From contig CM037879.1 in NCBI GenBank assembly GCA_021292165.1, positions 280,563,772 to 280,627,771 of the forward strand: DNA of 64,000 nucleotides, in the 5' to 3' direction. This document shows, one piece after another, positions 10,086 to 20,263 of the stretch. The notes below the pieces were generated by a model that was given only the letters and a program-made list of their open reading frames with translations, had not been told where the DNA came from and did not search any database. This stretch comes from Shinisaurus crocodilurus. Taxonomy: Eukaryota > Chordata > Lepidosauria > Squamata > Shinisauridae. The position numbers and the translations under genes were made by a program. Every line of letters begins with the position of its first letter. Within the stretch, counting starts at the first letter, position 1.

Positions 10086-11489
10086 CCGAGGGCCAAACGT
10101 TCACCATTTCAATGAGGCTTCAACCAACTCTGGGCTTTGAGAATCGGTGCTTGGATACTTGAATGGATTGCCACACGGTCAGGAAAAGACCAGGTCAACA
10201 AGAAGCAATGCCTTTGGAAATTGATCTCCTGGTTTGTCCTCAAAACCCTCAATCAACTGAGATACATTCAGTTCAACTGACTTGACCAATTAGGGTATGA
10301 TGTACTGATTCATGCCATCAGCCCATGCAATCATGCAATGCTGCGCAAGCCAATTATATTCAAGCTGCTACAAGTGCTGAGTGAAAGTATATGGAATGTG
10401 TTACAGTTCTGTCCATCAAGACCTATGATGGACAGAAAACCATCTCTCCATGCACTGACTCTTTAGGAGATGTTGGAGGCATGTTGCTTCTGGTATCAGA
10501 AGTCAGTCATTTCAGGGCTACTGCCAAATCCCCCTGATCGAGAGCTTTGTTTCCCATTCACATCCATGGAAGGTTAAGTAGCACACATGCATGCTTTCGC
10601 ACGCACGCAACAAGTGCCTCTCCACTGAGTGGAAGAGTTCTGCATGAGCACTGGAACTCAAACACCCGCAAGGAGCCCCTGAATGATGGTGGTTTTCCAT
10701 GTAAAGCCAGAGCCCTTGAAATGCCCTAAAATGGGTAAACTGCAAGTCCATCCAACTTTCTTTCCTAATTTCCGGCATATGATGTCATTCCTTGTTTCAC
10801 TGATGTCATTTACAGCCTCCCTTGGCGTGCCGACAGAACTCAGTTATGTCATTGCATGCCCTAAACATGTCATCATAATTTATCTTCCCACATCGTAAAT
10901 AGTTTATTAGATGACATTATTACACCTCCAGATCTCTCTCTTTTTCTTCCATACGAATGGCAATTACTTCAAGTATTTACTGTAATTATGTCACTTGATG
11001 AAATTACAGTAATTACATCGAAAAATGATAGCCCGTGACTAATGAATTAAAATAGCATGGAAATTCACATAAAAAATGACATTAAAAATGTTAAGGATCT
11101 GAGGCAAACTCACAAAAGCAAGGAAATTTATAATTAAGAATTTAATCTCCAAAAACATTGCAGGGTGTTGCTGCTTTTTCTTTTCTTTTTTTAAAAATGA
11201 GATTAAATCTTAGGTGTAGGAGGTCTGTAACTAAGATGGAAGGGGGAAAGGAAGCAAAACAAACAGCACAGGAACACAACCTCACATTCCACGAGCTCTG
11301 AGGTTGCCACCTTTTCACCTGGAAAGTTAGGAATAGTTGGGCCATTCACAACACCCATGGGGCAAAATGGGCAGGATGTCCAGAGGTTTATCATAATTAT
11401 GGTATCATCCTACTTGCAGGCTATGTGTATGCTACAGATCTGCTTCCTGAGAATCTCAGCTTGCATTTAAAAAAATTAGGTTTCTAGTC
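10086..11489. other. Largely unique block, candidate regulatory DNA
   Basis: No repeat is recognised in most of the block. 10740-11130 is AT-rich and carries two ATF/CREB-like words (TGATGTCAT at 10780-10788 and 10801-10809), many TAAT/ATTA homeodomain cores and an inverted pair TACTGTAATT (10978-10987) / AATTACAGTA (11002-11011). Such texture is typical of conserved non-coding elements in vertebrate gene deserts, but nothing here proves conservation. Confidence 0.35.
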
Positions 11490-12235
11490 CTTCTGACTAG
11501 GAATGTGTGATACTGGAAAACTCTTCTGTTTGAACTCAATGGACTTTCAACACATTTCTGATCCTATGGCCAAAAGCCAGCCAAGTCGGGGGGGTTGGAT
11601 TCTGTGAAATTGCTCAAAATATTTGTGCAAATTTGGAACTGAGAACTGTAGTGCAATTTCTGAAAATTTGCAGAGAAGAAGCCTGAATTTTCTGCAAAAT
11701 TCCCCTGCTTTAAAAAAAAAAAAAAAAGGGCAAATCACGGCCTGCTTCAACAATGGAAGTCCATGTGCTGGCTTGACCCACATCAGATCAAGTCAGCGCC
11801 AGTGCAGGGTTGATGGAATGGAATCTGCAGAGCCAAGTAGAGAAAATCTGTTGGATTTTTATTTTACCCCCCCTATTGGATTCCTCACACTTGCCTACTT
11901 CTGACTTTGAAAATGTGCTAGAAAGTGAATGGGGAGTGCCTGATGAAATCTCGAAGGTTTAAGGGCTGGCTGAAGAAGATCCAATTCTGCAGAAACACAT
12001 AATTCATCTTGTCCCCGTAGGGATGGGTGAGAATTTTTTTTTCAGTTCAGTTTTAATCAGAATTTACCATACTTCAAGTCCAGGGCTTTGAGTACTTTGC
12101 TCTTAAAAGTCTGGTTTTGAATCCCTGGTTATTCAACCATGTTGGTGGTTAATTAGGATCACCACCTCATTTTTGTGACATGCTCCTCATCTTTAACAGT
12201 TATATGGCAGGCAGGTACACCATGCCATTATTAAT
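11490..12235. repeat. AT-rich dispersed MITE family copies
   Basis: GAATGTGTGATACTGG and AAATTTGGAACTGAGAAC phrases at 11.5-11.7 kb, then GTAGGGATGGGTGAGAATTTTTT at about 12018 with GAGTACTTTGCTCTTAAAAG, repeat the text at 9.77-9.95 kb. Probably two degraded copies. Confidence 0.4.
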
Positions 12236-12663
12236 GTCATCCACAACAACCGGGATTCATATACCTGCTCATCTTCCCATGTGTTAAATACCATTGTTTG
12301 CCAGCCATGCCCTGTTTCATCCTACACAAAAGGATAAATGGACACAAATCTGACATCACAAATGGCAAATAAAAAAAAAAAAAAAGTTGGGGAGCATCAG
12401 CCTCCCAGAATACTCTGTTACTGATATTAAAGTGGACCTTCATAAACAAAGGAACTTCAAAGACAGATTATAATGCAAAACAGGTGAAGCACAATTTATT
12501 AAGACGTTCGATTCTATCTCCTGTAGGTTGAACAAGGACAAAGGGGGTTTTTTTGTTTTGTTTTTTTATCACACTGCACATGTTAATCAGCTCACAAAGG
12601 CAAGGATGTCTATGTTATCACCCAACAACTATTTTGTGAAAGGCTTAAAGGTAATTGTCAATG

Positions 12664-13245
12664 ACTGGGTTCTGACAACATGATAACCCATGCTCAAGGG
12701 TTGAGTATAAGTTGAGTGTGGATTGTCATTGAACCATGGGTTGCTGTTGAAACATGGTTTGTTGTGTTGTCTGAACCCAGCTGAGATAACAAACCATAGA
12801 GCCAGTGTGGCGTAGTGGTGAGAGTGTTGGACTGGGACTTGGGAGATCCGGGTTCTAGTCCCCGCTCTGCCATGAAACTCACTGGGTGACTTTGGGCCAG
12901 TCACTAACTCTCAGCCTAACCTACCTCACAGGGTTGTTGTGAGGATAAAATGGAGAGGAGGAGGAGGAGGATTATGTAAGCCGCCTTGGGTTCCTTGCAG
13001 GAAAAAAGGCGGGGTATAAATACAATAAATAAAAAAATAAAATAAATGGTGAACAACCCACAGTTCACAGCCCAAAAACAAACCATGGGTTCTCTTCATG
13101 GGTTGTTCATGGTTAGTAAGCCATGGCTTGTTAGCGCAGCAGGGTTCAGACAACATGATAACCCACTGTTCAACAACAACCCATGGTTCAATGCCAACCC
13201 ACACTCAACCCATAAGAGTGGGTTATCGTGTTGTCTGAACCTAGT
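12664..13245. mobile_element. Nested-palindrome MITE (copy 2), split by a SINE
   Basis: It starts ACTGGGTTCTGACAAC and ends GTGTTGTCTGAACCTAGT, with decayed 5-bp flanks CAATG (12659-12663) and CGGTG (13246-13250). The interior matches the copy at 4.63 kb in inverse orientation (GTTCATGGTTAGTAAGCC; CAAACCATGGGTTCTC). A tRNA-derived SINE at 12799-13047 interrupts it. Confidence 0.75.
12799..13047 (+). mobile_element. tRNA-derived squamate SINE, near full length
   Basis: The head GAGCCAGTGTGGCGTAGTGG holds the A-box region and GGTTCTAGTCCCCGC the B-box of the Pol III promoter. The body has CACTGGGTGACTTTGGGCC, CAGGGTTGTTGTGAGG and a GGA run, and ends GGGGTATAAATACAATAAATAAA. Six other copies in the window share this order. 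The tail resembles the L2 3' end. Confidence 0.85.
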
Positions 13246-13250
13246 CGGTG

Positions 13251-14130
13251 TCTGTAATTTCTGCATTTCTTTTCCCTCTGACCTCACTGTTTGGGATTTC
13301 TCTCCCAGCCCTGTCTGCAATCCTCCCCCAGAGCCAGCCTCCCATGAGGTGGGGTGAATCCCCTGCCTCAGGTGGTTGACTGGGGGGAGTGGCAAATTGC
13401 ATATTATCCACCCCCTGGCAGGGGGGCTCCCCACTGTGGCATAGTTGGAGTGAGGCGGCATGGAGTCCCGCCACCAAACCGGATTGTCCACTGCGGCAGG
13501 AGAGCAGCTGGTGGAGCTCTCGGAAGCAGCTGTCTGCCCCCTGTTATACTCTGAGAGGGTTCTCACACCCCTCTGGCTCACTTTTAGAATCCTCTCAGAA
13601 TGAAACAGAGCATGGTTGGGCTCTCTTAATAGCTGCCCAAACTCAAATGTCTGGCTCTGAGGGGGTCCTTCCTCAGAGCCAAGCATTGCCTGGCTGGAGA
13701 TGTGTCCCAGGAGATCACCTGTGCTGCAGACGATCTCCCAGGACACCCCTCCTCCTTAGCAGTCACCCATCTCCAGAGCAGCCACCCAGTCCTCTGTTTA
13801 GCCAGAGCTAACAGAGGACGGGCAGTTGCTCAGAAGGATATGTGTCCTGCTGGGAGTTTGCCTGCAGCTCTCCAGTCCATGCATGGCTCTGAGGAAGGAC
13901 CTCTTAGAGCCAGGCATTTCAGACAGGGCAACTCTTCAAACAGCTGCACCGGCCACTTTCACCAGTCAACATGGCTTGGGGGGGGGGGCGAGGGCAGCGC
14001 CTGCTTTTCTCCTGCCTTCGGTGGCGCACTGGCGCAAGAACTCATACCACTGCTGCTCTTCCCAACCATACTTGTAAATCAGCGTAACTCTTCACACATC
14101 TGATGTAGGGCTGGACAATTCTGTCAAGCT
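13251..14130. other. GC-moderate block with no gene
   Basis: Internally duplicated phrases occur, such as GGCTCTGAGGGGGTCCTTCCTC (13651) and GGCTCTGAGGAAGGACCTC (13883), and GGTCCTTCC/GGAAGGACC pair inversely, so part may be a large foldback DNA transposon. The frame at 13096-13746 crosses three unrelated repeats and is not a gene. Confidence 0.3.
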
Positions 14131-14189
14131 CTAAATTGCCCAGGCTCTCATTTTTTCAGGGCTAAGTTTGTTCCATCTCAGTTGCACAT

Positions 14190-14420
14190 CAGATTGCGAT
14201 TTTGGGGTGGGTTTAGTCTGCACGGACATGTGTACCTTCTTGTGCACTCTTTAAAAATCCACATTCTTGTATGCACATTGCAAATATAAACATTTTCCCC
14301 GGGTGAATAGAGCGTTTTGCACACCTTTCTGCAAAAAATATACACATTTTTGTGTGCATTAAAAAAAAAAAAAGAATATTCATTTTTGTACATTCTTTTG
14401 CAAACTGCATCACAAAGGTC
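14190..14420. repeat. AT-rich dispersed repeat, degenerate ~25-bp periodicity
   Basis: Phrases such as CACATTCTTGTATGCACATTG, ATACACATTTTTGTGTGCATT and CATTTTTGTACATTC repeat with small changes. Same family as 46.5 and 54.4 kb. Confidence 0.5.
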
Positions 14421-14689
14421 AGGAATCTCACAGTCCAATGGATGAGAAAGAAAACAATAATAAATTATGCAACATTGCAGAATAAACGATCCTAATGGAA
14501 ATTATGCAAATGTTTCAATTTGCTCAGGTGCTAACATCTGGCTTTTCTTGGCGAAGAATTTGGATGGTGCAACAATGAAATCACTGCCACCTTCCATGTA
14601 TTCTCCTGAATTTGAGATGGCAATGATAGGACTGACAACTCAGGATATCACATTTGTGGATACATCCATTGAGGGCAGAACACATCCTG

Positions 14690-14835
14690 TGTTGCAGGGC
14701 AAGCGCCAGCTTTTTGAGGTCCCTTGGGCAACAAGGCACCCTCAATGGGCCTCTCCTTCAGTGAGTCTACCTTCTCACCGCCATTGTCACCAGCTGCTGT
14801 TGCTCCTCATCCTCCAGGGAACAGGTAGGCAGTGG
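14690..14835 (-). mobile_element. Fragment of the 19.76/53.97-kb hAT family
   Basis: Read on the minus strand, it gives GAGGAGCAACAGCAGCTGGTGAC-like text, then GGTGAGAAGG and GTTGCCCAAGGGACCTC, in the same order as the right half of the 53972-54323 element. Confidence 0.55.
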
Positions 14836-14902
14836 CATCTACAGCTCTTCCTTCTCTCCACTAAAGTTGCCCGGGGCCTAAGCAAGACGCAGGCAAACAA
14901 GC

Positions 14903-15172
14903 AGGGGAGGGTGGGGCTCCGTCCTAATCCACTGCAGGCTTTATTAGGAGCTTTATAGGAGCTATCCATGGTGCTGAACTTCACACACACACACCCAAAA
15001 AAAATAGGTTCACCATCACAGAGCACCATGGATAGCTCATGTAAGCCTGCGGGCAGGGACTGTCTCGTTAATTGCCAGAGAGCTTCGGCTATTGGGCAGT
15101 ATAAAAATGAAATAAATAAATAAAGCTCCAAATAAAACCTGCAATGGATTAGAAGCCCCACCGAAATAGGAA
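14903..15172. mobile_element. Foldback element interrupted by an L2 tail
   Basis: Left arm GGTGGGGCTCCGTCC... AGGAGCTATCCATGGTGCTG; right arm GAGCACCATGGATAGCTC, interrupted, then CTCCAAATAAAACCTGC and TTAGAAGCCCCACC. Same family as 42.41, 52.67 and 61.15 kb. Confidence 0.6.
15040..15125 (+). mobile_element. L2 LINE 3' end, inserted in the foldback element
   Basis: GTAAGCCTGCGGGCAGGGACTG, GAGAGCTTCGGCTATTGGG and GGCAGTATAAAAATGAAATAAATAAATAAA form a 3' end repeated at 63.23, 55.44, 33.30 and 31.82 kb. AGCTC occurs on both sides (15034-15038 and 15124-15128), a probable target duplication. Confidence 0.65.
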
Positions 15173-15330
15173 TCAACAACCTCCACTGTCAACAAGCAGC
15201 CTGAAATTCTGAAGAGAAGGAGCAAATTGGGGGGAGGGATCTTGTCTTGACGCTGGCTCTGCTGTGTTGGTCCTGCCTCTTTCAGGCATTCTAAAACTGG
15301 AAACCTTTCAGAAGTTAAGTTATCTTAAAG

Positions 15331-15444
15331 CAGTGTTCTCCAAGCTTGGGTCCCCAGATGTTTTTGGCCTACAACTCCCAGCATGCCCCAGCCAGCATAG
15401 TTGTAGGCCAAAAACATCTGGGGACCCAAGCTTGGAGAACACCG
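15331..15444. mobile_element. Palindromic hAT MITE, perfect 8-bp TSD
   Basis: It starts CAGTGTTCTCCAAGCTTGG and ends in the inverse of that, flanked by TCTTAAAG at 15323-15330 and 15445-15452. The arms are about 45 bp. The left arm carries CTACAACTCCCAGCATGCC at 15369-15387, close to the ZNF143/THAP11 site. Non-coding. Confidence 0.9.
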
Positions 15445-15567
15445 TCTTAAAGCCTTATTTCTCGTCAAGCCGAGAGACAGAGACAACAGACTCTGCTTCT
15501 AGTTAGACTCCCCAGAAATCATTTAATTTCTGCTGCCATTTTAGAAATTGCGCTATTCATATTGATG

Positions 15568-15600
15568 GGGGGAGGGAGGGAGGGAGGGAGGGAGGGAGGG
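15568..15600. repeat. (GGGA)n microsatellite
   Basis: A run of GGGA/GGAG units. Confidence 0.9.
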
Positions 15601-16160
15601 GAGAGAGCTTAATAGACGCAGCTGCATCCTCTAGCAAATTATTACAAGGCCCAGTATGAAATGCATTAAGGGGAAATGCTTAACAGATGATGGTGCGACA
15701 AGCTGTTACAAGGCATGTTATAAGACTCCGATATTATTAAATTGATAGGCTTGCTTAGCACGTGAGTATAAATCATCTTTCTCAGGCTTGCCGAAAATTG
15801 CTCTGCTTTATTAATAATGAAGAATTTATAAATGGGACCTTATTGGGAAGCATGATTAAGCTCGGCGAGTCAGAAGGGCTTAGCAGCGACCGCACTGTCA
15901 TGTTATGCCGGTGCGAAAGCAGATGGGAGGAAGCACCCTGTTCTGTCGGGTTGGTTCAAGCAAGCCAGGCCAAAAGCATTTAGTGGCGAGTCTGCTGTCC
16001 AAACACATGGCAACAGACGTTGGCACCGAACCCTTCCTATTCCGGTTGCATTGAGGATGTGTGTAAGAGAGAGCACCACTCGAATGACCCAATACTATGA
16101 CCGGATCTGTATGACACCACTGTGGACCAGATCAGACATTACTTTTAAATCTGTGTCTAG
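15601..16160. other. Unique block, candidate conserved non-coding sequence
   Basis: 15640-15900 lacks recognised repeats and has AT-rich motifs (ATTATTAAATTGATAGGC, TTATTAATAATGAAGAATTTATAAATGG). No open frame looks like an exon. Candidate only. Confidence 0.3.
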
Positions 16161-16183
16161 CAGCTGTCTTTTGTTCATTTTTT

Positions 16184-16720
16184 TAGAATCATAGAATAGT
16201 AGAGCTGGAAGGGGCCTATAAGGCCATCAATTCCAACCCCCTGCTCAGTGCAGAAATCTAAGTCAAAGCATCCCTGACAGATGGCTGTACAGCTGCACCG
16301 TGAATGCCTCCAGAGTGGGAGAGCCCACCACCTCCCTAGGTCATTGGTTTCATTGTTGTCCTATTGCTCTAACATTCAGGAAGTTTTTCCTGATGTCCAG
16401 GCGGAATCTGGCTTCCTGTAACTTGAGACCATTATCCCGTGTCCTGCAATCTGGGATGGTCGAGAAGAGATCCTGTTCCTCCTCTGTGTGACAACCTTTC
16501 AAGTACTGGGAAGAGCGCCCTCATATCTCCCCTCAGTCTTCTCTTCTGAAGACTAAACATGCCCAGTTCTTTCAGTCTCTCCTCATATGGCTTTGTTTCG
16601 AATCCCCTGGTCGTCTTTGTTACCCTCCTCTGAACCCTTTCTAGTTTGTCTACATCTTTCTTAAAGTATGGTGCCCATACTTTAAGAAACTGGTCTGGAT
16701 GCAATACTCAAGGTATTTTA
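16184..16720 (-). mobile_element. CR1 LINE 3' fragment with TCATAGAAT-type tail
   Basis: AGAATCATAGAATAGTAGAG at 16184 is the inverse of the CR1 terminal ATTCTATGATTCT repeat. It continues through 3' UTR into C-terminal RT coding sequence (minus 16432-16704: WAPYFKKDVDKLERVQRR, KPYEERLKELGMFSLQKRRLRGD). A copy of the same subfamily lies at 44.77 kb. 5'-truncated and non-functional. Confidence 0.85.
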
Positions 16721-16822
16721 CCAGAATTTAACCAGAATTTTACTCTAGAATAGGTTCAGGGCCCCTGATCCAGCTCTTTAAGGACCCCCTACCCCCATGC
16801 TAGCATCTGGATCCAAACTGGA

Positions 16823-16965
16823 TGCAGGGGTGGCTGGTGACTCCTGTGTCGGTGGGGCTCCTTACCCATTGCATCTTTTTGTTTGAGCTTCATAGGAGCT
16901 AGCTATGGTGCTGGACTCCATCCACAAAATAGATTCACTGCCATGGAGCACCACGGATCGCTGGG
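16823..16965. mobile_element. Divergent copy of the foldback family
   Basis: GGTGGCTGGTGACTCC, TAGGAGCTAGCTATGGTGCTGG and CATGGAGCACCACGGATCG recall the arms and centre of the 42.41/52.67/61.15-kb family. The right arm is mostly lost. Confidence 0.45.
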
Positions 16966-17253
16966 TGAGTTAGTTCCATGGCTGGGTGGGAAAGTCTTAC
17001 TTCCCCCCTACCTGTGTGTGCTGGTCCCAATCCAGCTTGGGTGTGTGTGTGTGCATTTACACTAAAGTTTAAAAATAAATGAAAACAGGAGCAGCTACAT
17101 GCTGTGCATTTAACGTAGCATGTAGTTTAGCCCTTAGATCTGTCATTTGCCATGGCCGAAACACGCAGGTCCTTGAGCGGGCAGAGAGAAGAAATTAAAA
17201 AGCAAAACGAGTACGGTAGTTATATTAGCAGTACCAGAGACTAATTTTAGACT

Positions 17254-17625
17254 GGGATGTGTGAGGATTTTGTTCGGGGAGTGGAAATCTGGCAGACTAG
17301 CTGGGCTCGACACCCCACCCCAAACTCCGTCCCGCCTACCTCTTCCAGGGCCCGACTCACGTTCTCCCGAGTTGAGCCATGGAAGCGACTTCCGGGTTCC
17401 TCGCGGGCCGCTGTTTATGTAGAAAATGCCTTAAGATACACCTAACGCGGCCGTAATTTGCATAATTTGTGCAAATTGCCGCCATGTTTGACATATCTTA
17501 AGGCATTTTCTACGTAAACAGCGGCCCGCCGGGAACCCAAAAGTCTGGCGAGTGGTGCAGCACGTGGCAGCTGTCGGCCTGGCTTGGTGTACTAGGTTAA
17601 AAAAAAAGGAAGAAAAGTCCATTGA
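17254..17625. mobile_element. Foldback MITE, TAGAAAATGCCTTAAGATA family
   Basis: The arms GTAGAAAATGCCTTAAGATA (17418) and TATCTTAAGGCATTTTCTAC (17493) face each other. Outside them GGAAGCGACTTCCGGGTTC and GCGGCCCGCCGGGAACCC mirror each other. The left edge GGGATGTGTGAGG is shared with 39.4 kb. Other copies: 39402-39700 and 61950-62345. Confidence 0.6.
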
Positions 17626-17766
17626 AACCGAATTCTGTAGTATTACCTAGTGGCTGGTGGGTATGGAGATTTCAGAATGTAAAGCCCCTCTTCAGGTGGT
17701 AGAAAATCATCTTCTTCTGGCGGTAGGTTCTGCACCAAATGCGCAGGAATGACTCAAGACCAGTGT

Positions 17767-18127
17767 GAGCCAGTGTGGTGTAGTGGCTAGAGCAGTGTTC
17801 TCCAAGCTTGGGTCCCCAGATGTTTTTGGCCTACAACTCCCAGCATGCCCCAGCCAGCTATGCATGCTGGGAGTTGTAGGCCAAAAACATCTGGGGACCC
17901 AAGCTTGCAGAACACTGGGCTAGAGTGTTGGACTGGGACACGGGAGAACCATGTTCTAGTCTCCACATGGCCATGAAGCTCACTGGGCGACTTTGGGTCA
18001 GTCCCTGACTCTCAACCTAACCTACCTGACAGGGTTGTTGTGAGGATAAAATGGAGAGGGGGAAGAGGAGGATGTATACCAACTTTGGTTCCTTGCAGGA
18101 ACCAAATATAATAAATAACATAAATAA
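17767..18127 (+). mobile_element. tRNA-derived SINE interrupted by a palindromic hAT
   Basis: Head GAGCCAGTGTGGTGTAGTGG at 17767, interrupted after GGCTAGAG, resumes GGCTAGAGTGTTGGACTGGG at 17918. The body continues to an ATAATAAATAACATAAATAA tail. It lies 38 bp from an inverted SINE at 18166. Confidence 0.85.
17793..17917. mobile_element. Palindromic hAT MITE inside a SINE, perfect 8-bp TSD
   Basis: It starts CAGTGTTCTCCAAGCTTGG, ends AAGCTTGCAGAACACTG, and is flanked by GGCTAGAG at 17785-17792 and 17918-17925. Both arms carry the CTACAACTCCCAGCATGC motif. The uninterrupted SINE elsewhere proves the insertion. Confidence 0.93.
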
Positions 18128-18165
18128 GATGCTTAAGGCAAAGAACAAGATGGCGCTCCCTCCAG

Positions 18166-18404
18166 TTTATTTATTTATTTTATTTATACCCCGCCTTTCT
18201 TCCTGCAAGGAACCCAAGGCGGCTTACATAATCCTCCTCCTCCTCCTCCTCTCCATTTTATCTTCACGACAACCCTGTGAGGTAGGTTAGGCTGAGAGTC
18301 AGTGACTGGCCCAAAGTCACCCAGTGAGTTTCATGGCCGAGCGGGGACTGGAACCCGGATCTCCCGAGTCCCAGTCCAACACTCTCACCACTACGCCACA
18401 CAGT
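18166..18404 (-). mobile_element. tRNA-derived SINE, inverted
   Basis: It starts with the reversed tail (TTTATTTATTTATTTTATTTATACCCC) and ends with the reversed head (CACTACGCCACACAG). Near full length. It faces the 17767 copy tail to tail. Confidence 0.85.
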
Positions 18405-18584
18405 TCCATGTACAAAAGCTGACTGGAAAGGCAGTGGAATCTTTCTTTCTTCAGCACTGCCTATGAGACAGCTTCTTCCACTGCACCTGAAGGTGCCAGG
18501 CTAGCTCAGGGGGGGGGGGCATGGCAGACTGCATGGCACACAGCTGTCTCCTTCGACACCTTGGTGCTGCTCCCCAGCATCTGC

Positions 18585-18635
18585 TGCCTGAGGCGATTGC
18601 CTCACTCTGCCCAATGGGAGGGTCGGCCCTGTGAA
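18585..18635. mobile_element. Terminus of a hAT-like element (GGTCGGCCCTG)
   Basis: GCCTGAGGCGATTGCCTCAC then CAATGGGAGGGTCGGCCCTG is the mirror of the CAGGGCCGGCC-type hAT end. The rest of the element is not delimited. Confidence 0.35.
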
Positions 18636-18816
18636 TGGGCAGGGTGAATTAACTGTGCAATGCCCCCTTCGGTAGAGCCGGGTCTCTCCCGCTCTTTACT
18701 CGGCATAGAATAAACCCTGCTGCAGGCCTGTAATAACAGCCCAGTCAGGGAATTACATAGAGTGGTGTTAAGAAAACCAGTTAAGATGCTAGCACATGTG
18801 TGGAGTTTAAATTAGG

Positions 18817-19006
18817 AGCATGGGAAGCTGCTTATGCTGAGTCAGACCCTTGGTCCATCTAGCCCAGGATTGTCGACACTGACTGGTGGCAGCTCTCCAG
18901 GGGTTTTAGGCAGGAATTTTTCCAACCCTACCTGGAGATGGTGGGGATTGAACCTGGGACCTTCCGCATACAAAGCATGTGCTCTACTACAGAGCTATGG
19001 CCCTTT
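18817..19006 (-). mobile_element. tRNA-Ala-like SINE, near full length
   Basis: The minus-strand head reads CCATAGCTCTGTAGTAGAGC, CATGCTTTGTATGCGGAAGG and CCCAGGTTCAATCCCC: a tRNA-Ala(TGC)-like A-box, anticodon stem region and B-box. The body has TCTCCAGGTAGGGTTGG, and the 3' end GATGGACCAAGGGTCTGACTC resembles a CR1 end (compare 40.07 kb). No intact cloverleaf. Confidence 0.8.
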
Positions 19007-19049
19007 CCTAGTAAATTCTGTAAGTTCAGCACAACAGCTTCCCCTAAAG

Positions 19050-19189
19050 CAGTGTTTCTCAACCTTGGGTCCCCAGATGTTTTTGGCCTACAACTCCCAG
19101 CATGCCCCAGCCAGCATAGCATAGCTGGCTGGGGCATGCTGGGAGTTGTAGGCCAAAAACATCTGGGGACCCAAGGTTGAGAAACACTG
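19050..19189. mobile_element. Palindromic hAT MITE, perfect 8-bp TSD
   Basis: It starts CAGTGTTTCTCAACCTTGGG, ends in its inverse, and is flanked by CCCTAAAG at 19042-19049 and 19190-19197. The arms are about 65 bp, nearly identical, each with CTACAACTCCCAGCATGCC (19088-19106 and inverted at 19133-19151). This is the best-preserved copy, hence probably young. Confidence 0.95.
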
Positions 19190-19290
19190 CCCTAAAGGAT
19201 CCTGGCAATTGCAACTTCCTGAAGTTGATAGAAATTCTTCATTGGAGATCCTTATCCTCCCAACACAGAGAACTCCAGATCTCTCCCAGG

Positions 19291-19293
<3 letters not shown>

Positions 19294-19322
<29 letters not shown>
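19294..19322. repeat. (AG)n microsatellite
   Basis: A continuous GA run. Confidence 0.95.
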
Positions 19323-19326
<4 letters not shown>

Positions 19327-19754
19327 TACTGGGATTGGAGCGGAAGGATCCATGTTACTTTTGGAAATCTGAGATTTGACTTTCAAAAACGCCAAGGACT
19401 GGACGCTTTTTCATTGCCGGGCAGGGCAACCCTATCCTTGGTCTTGGAAATCTCTCCAACATCAGAGCTTCTGAGACAGCCAACGCCCTGCCAGGCTCTT
19501 GCAGGCAGGGTGGAAGTGAGGGGGGGGAAGCAGCTTTTTTTTTTTTTTTTTGCCCTTTTCCTTCCTCCCCCCCCCCCAAGTATCATCTTCCTTTTACTGA
19601 TTCCCTCCCATTGAAAGCAAGGGCCGGCATAGATTTTTATCTGGTCTGTGGGCATGTCTGGGAACCAGGAGAGCTGTGGATCTGTTGGATGCACAGCCTC
19701 TCCGGGCACACCCACTGCCACGCCTCTCATTTCCCCGCTACCTGACATCAGAGT

Positions 19755-20157
19755 CAGGGCCGGGGTCAAGGGTAGGCATGCTTGGGCACCTGCCGAGGGC
19801 CCACACCCCAGCAGGGGGCCACTGACAAGAAGCCCCCGGACTTGCTCCTCCGGCTTCACCACTGCAACCTGCCCGTTCACCTGCCTTCTCGCTTTAGCCC
19901 AGACAACGGTGCTGGTGAGGAGACGGGTGAGAAGATGCCGCTGCCTGCTGGCTCGCTGACTTTCTGCCTGTCAAGCAAGAAAGTGATGGCAGTGATGAGA
20001 AAGGAGGAGGAGGAGGAGGAGGAGGAGGAGGAGGAGGAGGAGGAGGAGGAGGAGGAGGAGGAGGAGCGAGGGCAGCTGTTGACCATGGTGCTTCTGTAGA
20101 CCCACAGAGGGCAGGGAGGACATTGAGGGTGTCCTGAAAAACCTGGAGCTGGCACTG
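19755..20157 (+). mobile_element. Non-autonomous hAT with a (GGA)n expansion
   Basis: It starts CAGGGCCGGGGTC, ends GAGCTGGCACTG, and is flanked by ATCAGAGT (19747-19754) and GTCAGAGT (20158-20165). It is co-linear with 53972-54323 (GGGCACCTGCC, GGGCCCACACCCCAGCAGGGG, GACAACGGTGCTGGTGAG, GTCCTGAAAAACCTGGAGC). At about 20004-20066 a GGA run replaces the GAGGAAGAGGAGGAGGAGC of the other copy; poly-Glu, poly-Ser and poly-Pro frames there are artefacts. Confidence 0.8.
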
Positions 20158-20169
20158 GTCAGAGTTCGA

Positions 20170-20263
20170 ACTCTGGAGACGGACCTGCTGCAGAGGCGTC
20201 CTCGCGGGCAGGGAAGGATCCCTGCCCGCAAGGACGCCTCTGCAGCAGGTCCGTCTCCAGAGT
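20170..20263. repeat. Near-perfect 45-bp inverted repeat, 4-nt loop
   Basis: The arms at 20170-20214 and 20219-20263 match at 44 of 45 positions; the one mismatch is C (20203) against T-equivalent at a CpG. The loop is AGGA. It lies 5 bp beyond the right duplication of the hAT element. Confidence 0.95.

Noticed and set aside
13096..13746. 216-codon minus frame
   Set aside because: It begins in a MITE, crosses its border and runs into unassigned sequence; no domain.
18817..19006. Possible tRNA-Ala gene
   Set aside because: A- and B-box are present, but there is no intact acceptor stem and it continues into a SINE body.
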